From: Rhizobium sp. Leaf371 | Lineage (GTDB): Bacteria > Pseudomonadota > Alphaproteobacteria > Rhizobiales > Rhizobiaceae | DNA length: 64,000 nucleotides | Direction: 5' to 3' | Assembly (NCBI RefSeq): GCF_001424045.1 | Contig: NZ_LMQB01000028.1 | Coordinates: 192,765 to 256,764, forward strand | In this document: piece after piece, positions 1 through 8,574 of the stretch | Layout of the letters: each line of letters begins with the position of its first letter | Position numbering within the stretch: the first letter of the stretch is position 1 | The notes under the pieces: generated by a model | Databases searched by the model: none | What the model saw: only the letters and a program-made list of their open reading frames with translations | Told to the model about the DNA's origin: nothing | Position numbers and translations under genes: made by a program

Positions 1-2028
1 GGCATCGCCGCCCGACTGGCGAACGAAGCCGTAGACCGTTGCGAGACCGAGACCGGCGCCGCCGTCCTTGAGGCGGGTGGTGAAATAGGGCTCGAAGGCC
101 TTGTCGATGGCCTCCGGCGTCATGCCGATCCCTTCGTCTGCGACGGAGACGATGACGGATGGTCCTTCGTGAAAGGCGGAGATCGTGATGTCGCCTCCGT
201 TCGGCATGGCGGCGGCGGCGTTGAGGCAGAGGTTGAGGATCGACTGCTCGAACAGCGCGGGATCGAGGTAGACGGGCGGCAGATCGCCTGCGCTCTTCAG
301 GCCGATGCGGCAGGTCTCGCCGACCGCAATTTCGAGCACATCGATCATGCCGGTCAGAACGGCCCTGAGATCGACGGAGACAGGGAAGATCTGCTGCTGG
401 CTTGCCACCGAGAGCATGCTGGACGACAGTGCCCGGCCACGGTCGGCTGCCTTGCGAATGCGGTTGAGATGGCGTTTCTGGCGATCGGTCACGCCGTCCT
501 CGCGCTCCAGCAAGCCGAGACTGCCGGTGACGATTCCGATCATGTTGCCGACCTCGTGGGCCAGCTGGTGGGTCATGCGCGTGATGCCATCGAGCCGCTG
601 GGCCTTGGCAGCCTCGGCTTCCTGCCGGTCTGCTTCGGTGACGTCACGGGCGAGAAGGACGAAGCCGCCGTCCCGCTGGCGCGAGAGCGACAGCTCGACC
701 ACCTGCCCATCCGGCCGGCGCAGGCGCGAGACGAACGGCCTGCCGGGCCGATCCTCGTTTGCCAGAGCATCCTCAACGCCTTTGACATCGACGTCGGGGA
801 CACCCTCCATGAAGCGCGGCAGGGGCAGCTTTCGCGAGGCGCCGCCACGGCCGACAAGCTCGATCACCCGGCGGTTCATGGCGAGCGGCTTGCCGGCCGA
901 GTCGAACAGGGCGATGCCCTCGTTCATGCTGCGAAAGATCGCGCGGATCGTCTTGGCCGCGGTGTCCGCCTTGCGGCGCATCTGGCTGACGCGATCGACG
1001 CTTTCGCGAAAGGCGCTGAAGGCCTGGACCAGCCGGATCAGTTCCGTCTCGTCGCCGCGATAGCGCGGCACGGCGATGTGTTTCTGCCCTCCGGCGAGCG
1101 CATTCATGCCGGCCGAGAGATCGACGATCCCGCGCGACACCCGGATGACGGAGCGGATGGCGAGTGCCGCGACGATCAGCATCAGAAGGGCGGTCACGAC
1201 GACGATGCTGAGCAAACGCTGGAGCATCTGCGAGATCGCCTGGACGTCGTCGCCGAGTTTCTGCACGACGCTGTCGTTCTGGGCCTCGACGGCGAGCGAC
1301 AGCTCGCGCGAGACCGCGTGGAGCCGCGTGATCGCGGCGCGGATGGAAAACATCTCCCGGAGATAACGGGTCTGCGCCGCGAAGATGCGACGGTGTGCAT
1401 CGAGCGCCGCCTGGTCCATACGCACCGGCGCCGCCCCGGCAATCGCGAGGTCGCGGACATACCGCCTCTGCAGCTCCCCGAGCTGGAACAGGCTGTCGGA
1501 TGTCGAGGCGGATTGGGCGAGAGCGCTGAGCGTGGGCGGCAGATTGCGTACCGTGGACATGTCCCGCGTCGCAATCTGGCTCAGCGCCATCGCGGCGTCC
1601 GACTTGTGCCCCTGCGCGGCTTCGGCGTTTTCAAGCATGGAGAGCGTCTGTTGCCGGATCGTGCCGAGCAGGGCGCGGACGTCGCCCGTATCGGTGGGCA
1701 CGGTCGCACGCTCGCGCCGCGGCGGCATCATGCTCATCAGGGCCTCGACCTGGGTCAGGACGGCGCGGCTTTCGCTGGAAATGCGATAGGGCGAGGTCGC
1801 GTTCATGAGAAAGGGCGCGCTGGAAACGAGGTCGGACACTTGCTTGGAAACGACGGCAGACTTGCCGAGGCTGACGAAGGCCTGCGTGCCATACGTCGCC
1901 ATTTCGTTGCGCGCCTTCAGCAGGCCGAAGATGGCAATGGTGGAAATGCCGAGAACGAGGGCGCCGATAATGAGAATGGCCGCGGGAAGACGGAAGGCGA
2001 TCGAGGAGAAGAAGGCCCCACGGGTCAT
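1..2028 (-). CDS. Sensor histidine kinase, C-terminus cut by window edge
   Basis: Membrane sensor kinase of a two-component system; about 676 residues are visible and the end of the ATPase domain lies outside the window. An N-terminal membrane helix (about residues 13-35) is followed by a roughly 250-residue helical periplasmic region, a second helix near 300, a HAMP-like segment and a PAS-like domain. The phosphoacceptor H-box reads THQLAHEVGNM, and the N-box (NLCLNAAAAM) and G-box (VADEGIGM) are present. The start is the ATG whose first base is 2028; it overlaps the stop of the upstream response regulator by 4 bases, so the pair is translationally coupled. The long helical periplasmic part resembles TorS/PgtB-type sensors that read a periplasmic binding protein, which fits the binding-protein genes next door. 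That partner role is inference. Confidence 0.88.
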   Translation of the reverse strand, partial: MTRGAFFSSIAFRLPAAILIIGALVLGISTIAIFGLLKARNEMATYGTQAFVSLGKSAVVSKQVSDLVSSAPFLMNATSPYRISSESRAVLTQVEALMSMMPPRRERATVPTDTGDVRALLGTIRQQTLSMLENAEAAQGHKSDAAMALSQIATRDMSTVRNLPPTLSALAQSASTSDSLFQLGELQRRYVRDLAIAGAAPVRMDQAALDAHRRIFAAQTRYLREMFSIRAAITRLHAVSRELSLAVEAQNDSVVQKLGDDVQAISQMLQRLLSIVVVTALLMLIVAALAIRSVIRVSRGIVDLSAGMNALAGGQKHIAVPRYRGDETELIRLVQAFSAFRESVDRVSQMRRKADTAAKTIRAIFRSMNEGIALFDSAGKPLAMNRRVIELVGRGGASRKLPLPRFMEGVPDVDVKGVEDALANEDRPGRPFVSRLRRPDGQVVELSLSRQRDGGFVLLARDVTEADRQEAEAAKAQRLDGITRMTHQLAHEVGNMIGIVTGSLGLLEREDGVTDRQKRHLNRIRKAADRGRALSSSMLSVASQQQIFPVSVDLRAVLTGMIDVLEIAVGETCRIGLKSAGDLPPVYLDPALFEQSILNLCLNAAAAMPNGGDITISAFHEGPSVIVSVADEGIGMTPEAIDKAFEPYFTTRLKDGGAGLGLATVYGFVRQSGGDA

Positions 2029-2780
2029 TGCTCCGTCTCGCGGCGCGCGGTCTCGAGCACATAGCCTCGCCCGCGGCGGGTCTTGATATAGCGCGGCAAT
2101 TCGGGGTTCTGCTCGATCTTGCGGCGCAGCCTGAGAACGAGCACGTCGACATTGCGGTCGACGTAACGCTCCGTGCCGCTGCCCAGCCGCTCCAGAATCT
2201 GCGCGCGGGTCACGGCCAGATTGGGCGTTTCGGCCAGCAGCTCCAGAAGCGCGAACTCGGCGGTCGTCAGCGTCTTTCCCGGTTGCGCTTCGCAAATGGC
2301 CAGCCTGCGGGCCAGATCGATCGTCCAGTTTCCCAGATGCAGCGCCGACGTCTGGGGCGCCCGGTCGGATGCGGACGGTGGTGCCGGTTCCGGCGCGCGC
2401 TCGTGCTTCGGAATCAGGATCGAGCGGCGCAACACCGCCTTCATGCGGGCCGCAAGTTCGATGGGCTCGAACGGCTTGACGATATAGTCGTCGGCCGCGG
2501 TCTCGAGACCCAGCACGCGTTCGGCCGAACTGCCGGCCGCCGTCACCATGATGATGCCGACATCCATGCTGCTGCGGATGCGCTGCGCAAAGGTTCGTCC
2601 AGATGCACCGGGAAGGTTATGATCCAGCAGGATGAGATGCACGATCTCCTGTGAGAGAAAGACCGTCGCCTCCTCGGCCGAGCCGGCGACGAAGGGCGTC
2701 CAACCCTCGGCCTCCACGAGATCGAACAACATCTCCGCCATATCCGGATCGTCCTCCACGATCAGAATCTTCACCTGCAT
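2025..2780 (-). CDS. OmpR/PhoB-family response regulator
   Basis: DNA-binding response regulator of 251 residues, cognate to the overlapping kinase. The receiver domain (about 1-120) has the acidic pair D10/D11, phosphoacceptor D53 in LILLDHNLPG, T80 and K102 (VKPFE). A winged-helix domain fills about 140-245 and ends in the RRGRGYVLE turn typical of OmpR-type regulators. It is transcribed away from the binding-protein/transporter genes starting at 2999, so the shared 218-base intergenic region probably carries its binding sites; a 9-base-spaced direct-repeat array lies there. Likely role: inducer-dependent control of the adjacent transport operon. The ligand is unknown. Confidence 0.92.
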   Translation of the reverse strand: MQVKILIVEDDPDMAEMLFDLVEAEGWTPFVAGSAEEATVFLSQEIVHLILLDHNLPGASGRTFAQRIRSSMDVGIIMVTAAGSSAERVLGLETAADDYIVKPFEPIELAARMKAVLRRSILIPKHERAPEPAPPSASDRAPQTSALHLGNWTIDLARRLAICEAQPGKTLTTAEFALLELLAETPNLAVTRAQILERLGSGTERYVDRNVDVLVLRLRRKIEQNPELPRYIKTRRGRGYVLETARRETEQ

Positions 2781-2849
2781 GTCGATAGTCCTCCTGCCGC
2801 ATCATAGGCTTCAGAAAGATTTGTTCAAATCCTCGCCGATGACGGGATC

Positions 2850-2912
2850 TGTCACAAATGTAATATCTGTAAGGCTCGCAACCCTCCGGATGTTCGGCTG
2901 TAACAACCGTAA
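2850..2912. promoter_or_regulatory. Direct-repeat array, candidate response-regulator binding sites
   Basis: The divergent promoter region holds TGTCA at 2850, TGTAA at 2859 and TGTAA at 2868, then TGTAA at 2899 and CGTAA at 2908. All adjacent units are 9 bases apart within the two groups. The 14-base units TGTCACAAATGTAA (2850-2863) and TGTAACAACCGTAA (2899-2912) match at 11 of 14 positions. OmpR-type regulators bind direct repeats, so this is a natural operator for the adjacent regulator; that link is inferred. Confidence 0.5.
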
Positions 2913-2998
2913 CCACTCCTTTCTTGAAGCCTTCGCCGTATCTGCCATTCTGACGGCGGAGGTCGGAACGGCATCGTTCCGGGAAGTGGAGGATTTTG

Positions 2999-4021
2999 GT
3001 GAGGACGTTCATCTGTCTGGTCGCGGCGGCGTCTCTGTCGTTCGGCGCCACCGCACGCGCAGAGCCATCGGTGCGGCTGAACGTCCTCTGCGGCGTAGAC
3101 GAGGCCTGGTGCGCGACGATGAAAAAGGCCGTGCTGACCCGGCTGAACATCGATGCCACCGTGACGCGCAAGAGCACCGGCGAAATCCTCGATCAGGTGC
3201 GCCGCGAAAAGGCCGATCCGCAGACGGACGTCTGGTGGGGCGGCACGGGCGACGCGCATCTTCAGGCAGGCGCCGAAGGTCTGCTGCAAGCCTACCAGCC
3301 GCCATCGACCCTGACGATGTTGCCGTGGGCGGACAATTTCTTCGATCTCTCGGGCGGACACTCCGCCGGGATCTATGCCGGAGCCCTCGGCTTTGCCTAT
3401 AATTCCGATCTCCTAAAGCAAAAAGGTCTGCAAGCGCCTGCCTGCTGGAAGGACCTGCTCGACGGGACCTATGCGGGTGCGATCGAGCTTGCCGACCCCA
3501 ACTCGTCGGGAACGGCCTATACCGCCCTGGCAACGCTCGTTCAGCTGTTCGGGGAAGACGAAGCGTTCAAATATCTCGGCCGGCTCGGCGCCAATATCCG
3601 CGCCTTTCCGCAGTCGGGCTCTGCACCGGTCAAGGATGCCGCCCATGGTGATACGCTGATCGGCATCTCCTTCATCCATGATGCGGTGACGCTGCGGCAG
3701 GCGGGCTATCCGCTCGAAATCGTCGCGCCCTGCGAAGGCACGGGCTACGAGATCGGAGCGGTCAGCATCGTGAAGGGTGCAAAGAACATCGAGGCAGCCC
3801 GGGCTTTCCTCGGGTTTGCGCTCAGCGCCGAGGGGCAGGCGACGGGGGCTGCTGCCGGCCAGAACCAGGTTCCGTCCAATGCCGGTGCGTCGTTGCCCCC
3901 CGGTGCGCCCGATATCTCGATGATCCGGATGGTCGATTACGATTTCGCGACCTTCGGCTCGCCCGACGAGCGACGTCGGCTTCTCAAACGCTTCGACAGC
4001 GAGATCCGCGGGATCCCCTGA
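2999..4021 (+). CDS. Periplasmic substrate-binding protein, AfuA/FbpA-like (paralogue 1)
   Basis: Secreted binding protein of 340 residues with a signal peptide ending near ARA-EP. It is a clear paralogue of the next gene: both share PNSSGTAYTAL, a SGSAPVK motif, HDAV, APCEGTGYEIG and the C-terminal YDF...R..LL.R.D.EI pattern. I chose the GTG at 2999 because GGAGGA (2988-2993) lies 5 bases upstream; a TTG at 2996 would sit only 2 bases from it. The protein lacks the tyrosine pair of ferric-binding FbpA proteins. It is the first gene divergent from the two-component system and is separate from the permease, so it may be the binding protein presented to the sensor kinase, as PgtC or TorT are, rather than the main transport receptor. 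That split of roles is inference. Confidence 0.85.
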   Translation: MRTFICLVAAASLSFGATARAEPSVRLNVLCGVDEAWCATMKKAVLTRLNIDATVTRKSTGEILDQVRREKADPQTDVWWGGTGDAHLQAGAEGLLQAYQPPSTLTMLPWADNFFDLSGGHSAGIYAGALGFAYNSDLLKQKGLQAPACWKDLLDGTYAGAIELADPNSSGTAYTALATLVQLFGEDEAFKYLGRLGANIRAFPQSGSAPVKDAAHGDTLIGISFIHDAVTLRQAGYPLEIVAPCEGTGYEIGAVSIVKGAKNIEAARAFLGFALSAEGQATGAAAGQNQVPSNAGASLPPGAPDISMIRMVDYDFATFGSPDERRRLLKRFDSEIRGIP

Positions 4022-4141
4022 CCTCAAGCAAGGACCGGACGAAACACGGCATCCCGCTCTCGGTAACAGAGGGGAACGGCAGCGCCATGCCGTCCGGAAG
4101 CCCGTTCACTTTTCAAAAATGTTCAACCAGGAGGAAAGACC

Positions 4142-5167
4142 ATGAAAACCTATACAGCCGGCATGCTGCTGATGGCCGCGACCGCACTGACCGCCACGTC
4201 GGCGCAGGCGGCCGGCACGCTCAATCTCATCTGCTCGGCAGACGTCGTCATCTGCGAGCAGATGAAGGGCGACTTCGAAAAGGACCACGACATCAAGGTC
4301 AACATGGTGCGCCTCTCGTCCGGCGAGACCTATGCGAAGATCCGTGCGGAAGCCCGCAACCCCAAGACGGACCTCTGGTGGGCCGGCACCGGAGATCCCC
4401 ATATGCAGGCAGCCTCCGACGGGCTCACGCAGGAATACAAGTCGCCGCTGCTCGATCAGCTGCAGGATTGGGCGAAGAAACAGGCCGAAGGCTCCGGCTT
4501 CAAGACGGTCGGCGTTTACGCCGGCGCGCTTGGCTGGGGCTACAATACCGAGATCTTCAAGACCAAGGGCTTCACCGAGCCGAAGTGCTGGGCCGATCTT
4601 CTCAATCCCGCTTTCAAAGGCGAGATCCAGATCGCCAATCCGAACTCGTCCGGCACGGCCTATACGGCCCTCGCTTCGCTCGCCCAGATCATGGGTGAGG
4701 ATCAGGCTTTCGATTATCTGAAGAAGCTCAACGCCAATATTTCGCAATATACCAAGTCCGGCTCGGCCCCGGTCAAGGCGGCGGCCCGCGGAGAGACCGC
4801 CATCGGCATCGTGTTCATGCACGACGCCGTGGCGCAGACGGCGGAAGGGTTCCCGGTCAAGGCTGTCGCGCCCTGTGAAGGCACCGGCTACGAGATCGGC
4901 TCCATGTCGATCGTCAAGGGCGCGAAGAACCTCGACAATGCCAAGATCTGGTATGACTGGGCCCTGACGCCCGCCGTCCAGTCGCGCATGAAGGACGCCA
5001 AGTCCTTCCAGCTGCCGTCCAACAAGTCGGCCGAGATCCCCAAGGAAGCGCCCCGCTTCGAGGACATCAAGCTGATCGACTACGACTTCAAGACCTATGG
5101 CGATCCGGCCAAGCGCAAGGAACTGCTGGAGCGCTGGGACCGCGAGATCAGCGCCAACGCGAACTGA
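4142..5167 (+). CDS. Periplasmic substrate-binding protein of ABC importer, AfuA-like (paralogue 2)
   Basis: Secreted binding protein of 341 residues with a signal peptide cleaved near AQA-AGTL and a strong ribosome site (AGGAGGAAAG) before the ATG. It belongs to the family often annotated as iron(III)-binding, but the fingerprint is that of AfuA proteins, which are known to bind hexose and heptose phosphates: C31/C38 near the N-terminus, PNSSGTAYT (167-175), SGSAPVK (206-212), H227-D228 and CEGTGYE (245-251). Directly followed by a strong hairpin and the matching permease and ATPase genes, so this is the likely transport receptor. Substrate assignment to a phosphorylated sugar rests on family knowledge and the phosphatase gene downstream. 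Confidence 0.87.
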   Translation: MKTYTAGMLLMAATALTATSAQAAGTLNLICSADVVICEQMKGDFEKDHDIKVNMVRLSSGETYAKIRAEARNPKTDLWWAGTGDPHMQAASDGLTQEYKSPLLDQLQDWAKKQAEGSGFKTVGVYAGALGWGYNTEIFKTKGFTEPKCWADLLNPAFKGEIQIANPNSSGTAYTALASLAQIMGEDQAFDYLKKLNANISQYTKSGSAPVKAAARGETAIGIVFMHDAVAQTAEGFPVKAVAPCEGTGYEIGSMSIVKGAKNLDNAKIWYDWALTPAVQSRMKDAKSFQLPSNKSAEIPKEAPRFEDIKLIDYDFKTYGDPAKRKELLERWDREISANAN

Positions 5168-5174
5168 GGCGCGT

Positions 5175-5210
5175 CCCGTGCCGGCCGGCGGAGGTGTCGG
5201 CCGGCACGGG
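5175..5210 (+). other. Intercistronic hairpin after binding-protein gene
   Basis: A perfect 13-base inverted repeat (left arm 5175-5187, right arm 5198-5210, loop 10) lies directly after the stop of the binding-protein gene and before the permease. There is no T-run, so it is better read as an mRNA-stabilising or attenuating element that lets the binding protein be made in excess over the membrane subunits. Confidence 0.6.
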
Positions 5211-5247
5211 GTCTTGAAACATGGCATGGCTTGAGGAGGGGATCGGG

Positions 5248-7491
5248 ATGAAGACCGACAAGGACAATCGCAACCGCAGACTGGATATCGCGCTCGGGCT
5301 GGGCATTCTGGCCTTCCTCGTCGTTCCCTGGTACAGGATCGAGGGCGGGTTTCTGGCATTCGGCTGGCTGTCGGGCTTTCCCGGAGAAGCCCCGGTTTCC
5401 CCGGGTCTTCTGCAGATCCTTCTTCATGGCCGCTGGTGGCTGGCCGTCCCGGCGCTGATGCTGGCGGTTGCCGGTATCGCCCGCTTCACGCCGGACCCAA
5501 GAATGCGCGGAGCCCTTCTGGTGGCATCCGGCGCCATCGGCACCGTGTTTCTGACATTGCAGGGTCTCGCCATCGGCTATTCCGGCTGGTCCTGGACGAT
5601 CAGCGAGACGCTGTTCGGCGCCATGTCGGACGGGCAGCCGTCGATGGGGGCCGGCGCCATGCTTTCGGCGCTGGTCTTCGTGCTGCTCTTTTCCTTCGGC
5701 CTTGCCGAGCGGGGCGCCATGAAAGGCGATGCCTTCGTCGTCGCCTCCATCGCGCTTCTCGTCTTTCTGGTCGCGATCTTCGTGTTCTACCCGGTCGGCA
5801 GCATGCTGGTCGGCGCGTTTCAGGATTTCGACGGCTCGCTCAACCCGGACGGCTTCACCCGCAACATCCAGGACCCCGCCATCTGGAGCCTCGGCTGCGT
5901 CGTCGGCGGCGAACGCTGCGGTGTCGCCTGGCGGACGCTGTTCCTGGCGATCATGACGGCGGGCGGCTCCACCATCATGGGGCTTGCCTTCGCGCTGGTC
6001 GCCACGCGCACGCGCTTTCCCTTCAAGAAGGGCCTGCGCCTCCTCACCGTCCTGCCGATCATCACGCCGCCTTTCGTCATCGGTCTCGCGCTGACGCTGC
6101 TGTTCGGCCGCGCCGGCGTCGTCACCGAAGCGCTGTCCAGCCTGTTCGGCATCGAGCCCGGCCGCTGGCTCTACGGGATGACGGGTATCTGGATCGCGCA
6201 GGTTCTGTCATTCACGCCCATCTCCTTCCTCGTGCTCATCGGCGTGGTCGAAGGCGTCAGCCCCTCCATGGAAGAGGCGTCTCAGACGCTGCGCGCCGAT
6301 CGCTGGCGCACCTTCTGGCGGGTCTCGCTGCCCTTGATGAAACCCGGCATCGCCAACGCGTTCCTGATCGGCTTCATCGAGAGCATGGCCGATTTCGGCA
6401 ATCCGCTGGTGCTCGGCGGCAGCCATGGCGTGCTCTCGACGGAGATCTTCTTTGCCGTCGTCGGTTCGCAGAACGACCCGTCGCGCGCCGCCGTGCTTGC
6501 GATCATCCTGCTCTGCTTCACGCTCACCGCCTTTCTCGCGCAGCGCTATTGGCTGTCCGGCAAGAACTTCGCGACGGTCACCGGCAAGGGCGATAGCGGC
6601 TCGCACATTGCTTTGCCGAAATCAATCTCCATCGGCGTCCATGCGCTCGTCGTTCCCTGGATGGTGTTCACCATCGTCATCTACGGCATGATTCTCTTCG
6701 GTGGCTTCGTGAAGACCTGGGGCCTCGACAATTCCCTGACGCTCGATCACTACGCCCGAGCGTTTTCGATCGAGCTGCGTGACGGGGTCATCGCCTGGAC
6801 GGGCGTCGCCTGGAATTCCTTCTGGACGACCATGGAGATCGCGCTGATTTCCGCTCCGCTGACGGCGGCGGTCGGGCTGCTCACGGCCTACATCATCGTC
6901 CGCCAGAAATTCGTCGGCCGCAACGTGTTCGAATTCGCATTGATGATGAGCTTTGCCATTCCCGGCACCGTCATCGGCATCAGCTACATCATGGCGTTCA
7001 ACCTGCCGCCGCTGGAAATGACCGGCACCGCGCTCATCCTCATCGCCTGCTTCGTCTTCCGCAACATGCCGGTCGGCGTACGCGGCGGGGTGGCCGCCAT
7101 GAGCCAGCTCGACAAAAGCCTGGACGAGGCCTCGCTGACGCTGCGCGCCACCAGCTTCCGCACGGTGCGCAAGGTCATCCTGCCGCTGCTGCGTCCGGCC
7201 ATCACGGCAGCGCTGGTCTATTCCTTCGTGCGGGCCATCACCTCTATCAGTGCCGTCATCTTCCTCGTCAGCGCCGAATACAACATGGCGACCTCCTACA
7301 TCGTCGGCCTTGTCGAAAACGGCGAGTACGGCGTGGCGATCGCCTATTCCTCCATGCTGATCGTCGTGATGATCGTGGTCATCGCCGGCTTCCAGCTTCT
7401 CGTCGGCGAACGCCGGCTGCGCCGCGAAAACCGCGTTGCAGGTCTCGGCCCCGCGTCTTCATCCCTTCTCGTTCAGGAGAAAACAGCATGA
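5248..7491 (+). CDS. ABC transporter permease with two fused membrane domains
   Basis: Inner-membrane permease of 747 residues holding two BPD_transp_1 domains in tandem, the arrangement of FbpB/AfuB-type importers. Both cytoplasmic coupling (EAA) loops are visible: EASQTLRADRWRTFWRVSLP in the first half and EASLTLRATSFRTVRKVILP in the second. About 12-14 hydrophobic segments are spread along the chain. I start at the ATG at 5248 because GAGGAGGGG (5233-5241) lies 6 bases upstream; an earlier ATG at 5221 has no ribosome site. The stop overlaps the ATPase start by 4 bases. It carries the solute delivered by the upstream binding protein, probably a phosphorylated sugar. Confidence 0.92.
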   Translation: MKTDKDNRNRRLDIALGLGILAFLVVPWYRIEGGFLAFGWLSGFPGEAPVSPGLLQILLHGRWWLAVPALMLAVAGIARFTPDPRMRGALLVASGAIGTVFLTLQGLAIGYSGWSWTISETLFGAMSDGQPSMGAGAMLSALVFVLLFSFGLAERGAMKGDAFVVASIALLVFLVAIFVFYPVGSMLVGAFQDFDGSLNPDGFTRNIQDPAIWSLGCVVGGERCGVAWRTLFLAIMTAGGSTIMGLAFALVATRTRFPFKKGLRLLTVLPIITPPFVIGLALTLLFGRAGVVTEALSSLFGIEPGRWLYGMTGIWIAQVLSFTPISFLVLIGVVEGVSPSMEEASQTLRADRWRTFWRVSLPLMKPGIANAFLIGFIESMADFGNPLVLGGSHGVLSTEIFFAVVGSQNDPSRAAVLAIILLCFTLTAFLAQRYWLSGKNFATVTGKGDSGSHIALPKSISIGVHALVVPWMVFTIVIYGMILFGGFVKTWGLDNSLTLDHYARAFSIELRDGVIAWTGVAWNSFWTTMEIALISAPLTAAVGLLTAYIIVRQKFVGRNVFEFALMMSFAIPGTVIGISYIMAFNLPPLEMTGTALILIACFVFRNMPVGVRGGVAAMSQLDKSLDEASLTLRATSFRTVRKVILPLLRPAITAALVYSFVRAITSISAVIFLVSAEYNMATSYIVGLVENGEYGVAIAYSSMLIVVMIVVIAGFQLLVGERRLRRENRVAGLGPASSSLLVQEKTA

Positions 7492-8549
7492 TCCACCCCC
7501 GCGCCGGTTCCGTCGTCTTCCAGCACGTCAAGAAGCAGTTCGGTGCCTTCACCGCCATTCACGACCTGTCCATCACCATCGAGCCCGGCCAGCTCGTGAC
7601 CCTGCTCGGCCCCTCCGGCTGCGGCAAGACCACGACCTTGCGCATGCTGGCGGGCCTTGAACATCCGTCCTCGGGGCAGATCCTCATCGGCGGCAAGGAT
7701 GTGACGATGCTGCCGGCCAACGAGCGCGACGTGTCGATGGTGTTCCAGTCCTATGCGCTGTTTCCGCATATGAGTTCGCTCGACAATGTCGCCTATGGGC
7801 TCGAATCCTCCGGCATGAAGCGCAAGGAGGCGCGGGAACGCGCGGAAGAAGGCCTGAAGCTCGTCGGTCTCGCCGGCATGGGCGCGCGGCTTCCGGCCGA
7901 GCTTTCCGGCGGTCAGCAGCAGCGCGTGGCCGTTGCCCGCGCGCTCGTGCTGGAGCCGCAGGTGCTCCTCCTCGACGAGCCGCTCTCCAATCTCGACGCG
8001 CGCCTGCGCCGGCAGGTTCGCACCGAAATCCGCGAGCTGCAACAGCGTCTCGGCTTCACGGCCGTCTATGTCACGCATGATCAGGACGAGGCGCTCGCCG
8101 TCTCCGACCGCATCGTCATCATGAAGGACGGCGTGATCGCGCAGGAAGGGTCGCCGCGCGATCTCTATGAGGCCCCGGCCTCCGCCTTCATCGCCGATTT
8201 CATGGGCGAGGCGAACGTGATCGCGTGCGACGTCATCCGCGTCGAGGGGGCGGACGCCACGATCCGCATCGGCGCGCTCGAACATCGCGTGCCCAGCCGC
8301 AATGCCCGGCCGGGGCCGGCAAAGCTGGCCGTGCGGCCGAACTCGATCACGCTGGAGCCGGCATCGGCCGCGGCCTTGCCGGGGCGGATCACCCATGCCG
8401 CCTATCTCGGCGACCATGTGGAATACGAGGTGGAAACCGGCACGGGCCGGCTGTTCGTGGTCGATCCCGCCGTGGAACGGGCGCTTTCGCCGGCAACCGA
8501 AGTCTCCGTGGGCTTCAAAGGCCGCGGCATTGCCATTATCAACGACTGA
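7488..8549 (+). CDS. ABC transporter ATP-binding protein (importer, TOBE-type)
   Basis: Nucleotide-binding subunit of 353 residues for the fused permease. Walker A GPSGCGKTT, Q-loop region VFQSYALFPHM, signature LSGGQQQR, Walker B LLLDEPLSNLD and the H-switch VTHDQDEA are all intact. The last 120 residues form a TOBE-like regulatory domain as in MalK/PotA/FbpC proteins. It starts inside the permease stop codon (ATGA), so translation is coupled. One such ATPase would serve as a homodimer with the single two-domain permease. Substrate depends on the binding protein. Confidence 0.93.
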   Translation: MIHPRAGSVVFQHVKKQFGAFTAIHDLSITIEPGQLVTLLGPSGCGKTTTLRMLAGLEHPSSGQILIGGKDVTMLPANERDVSMVFQSYALFPHMSSLDNVAYGLESSGMKRKEARERAEEGLKLVGLAGMGARLPAELSGGQQQRVAVARALVLEPQVLLLDEPLSNLDARLRRQVRTEIRELQQRLGFTAVYVTHDQDEALAVSDRIVIMKDGVIAQEGSPRDLYEAPASAFIADFMGEANVIACDVIRVEGADATIRIGALEHRVPSRNARPGPAKLAVRPNSITLEPASAAALPGRITHAAYLGDHVEYEVETGTGRLFVVDPAVERALSPATEVSVGFKGRGIAIIND

Positions 8550-8574
8550 GCCGCATTGCACACAAGGACTTTCC

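Noticed and set aside
169-2064. Long open frame on the plus strand
   Set aside because: It is antisense to the kinase, lacks any domain and has the Arg/Asp/His-rich composition of GC-driven shadow frames.
2999-8549. Ferric iron importer FbpABC
   Set aside because: Permease and ATPase fit, but the binding proteins lack the iron-binding tyrosine pair and match the AfuA pattern, and a phosphatase gene follows. Kept as an alternative only.
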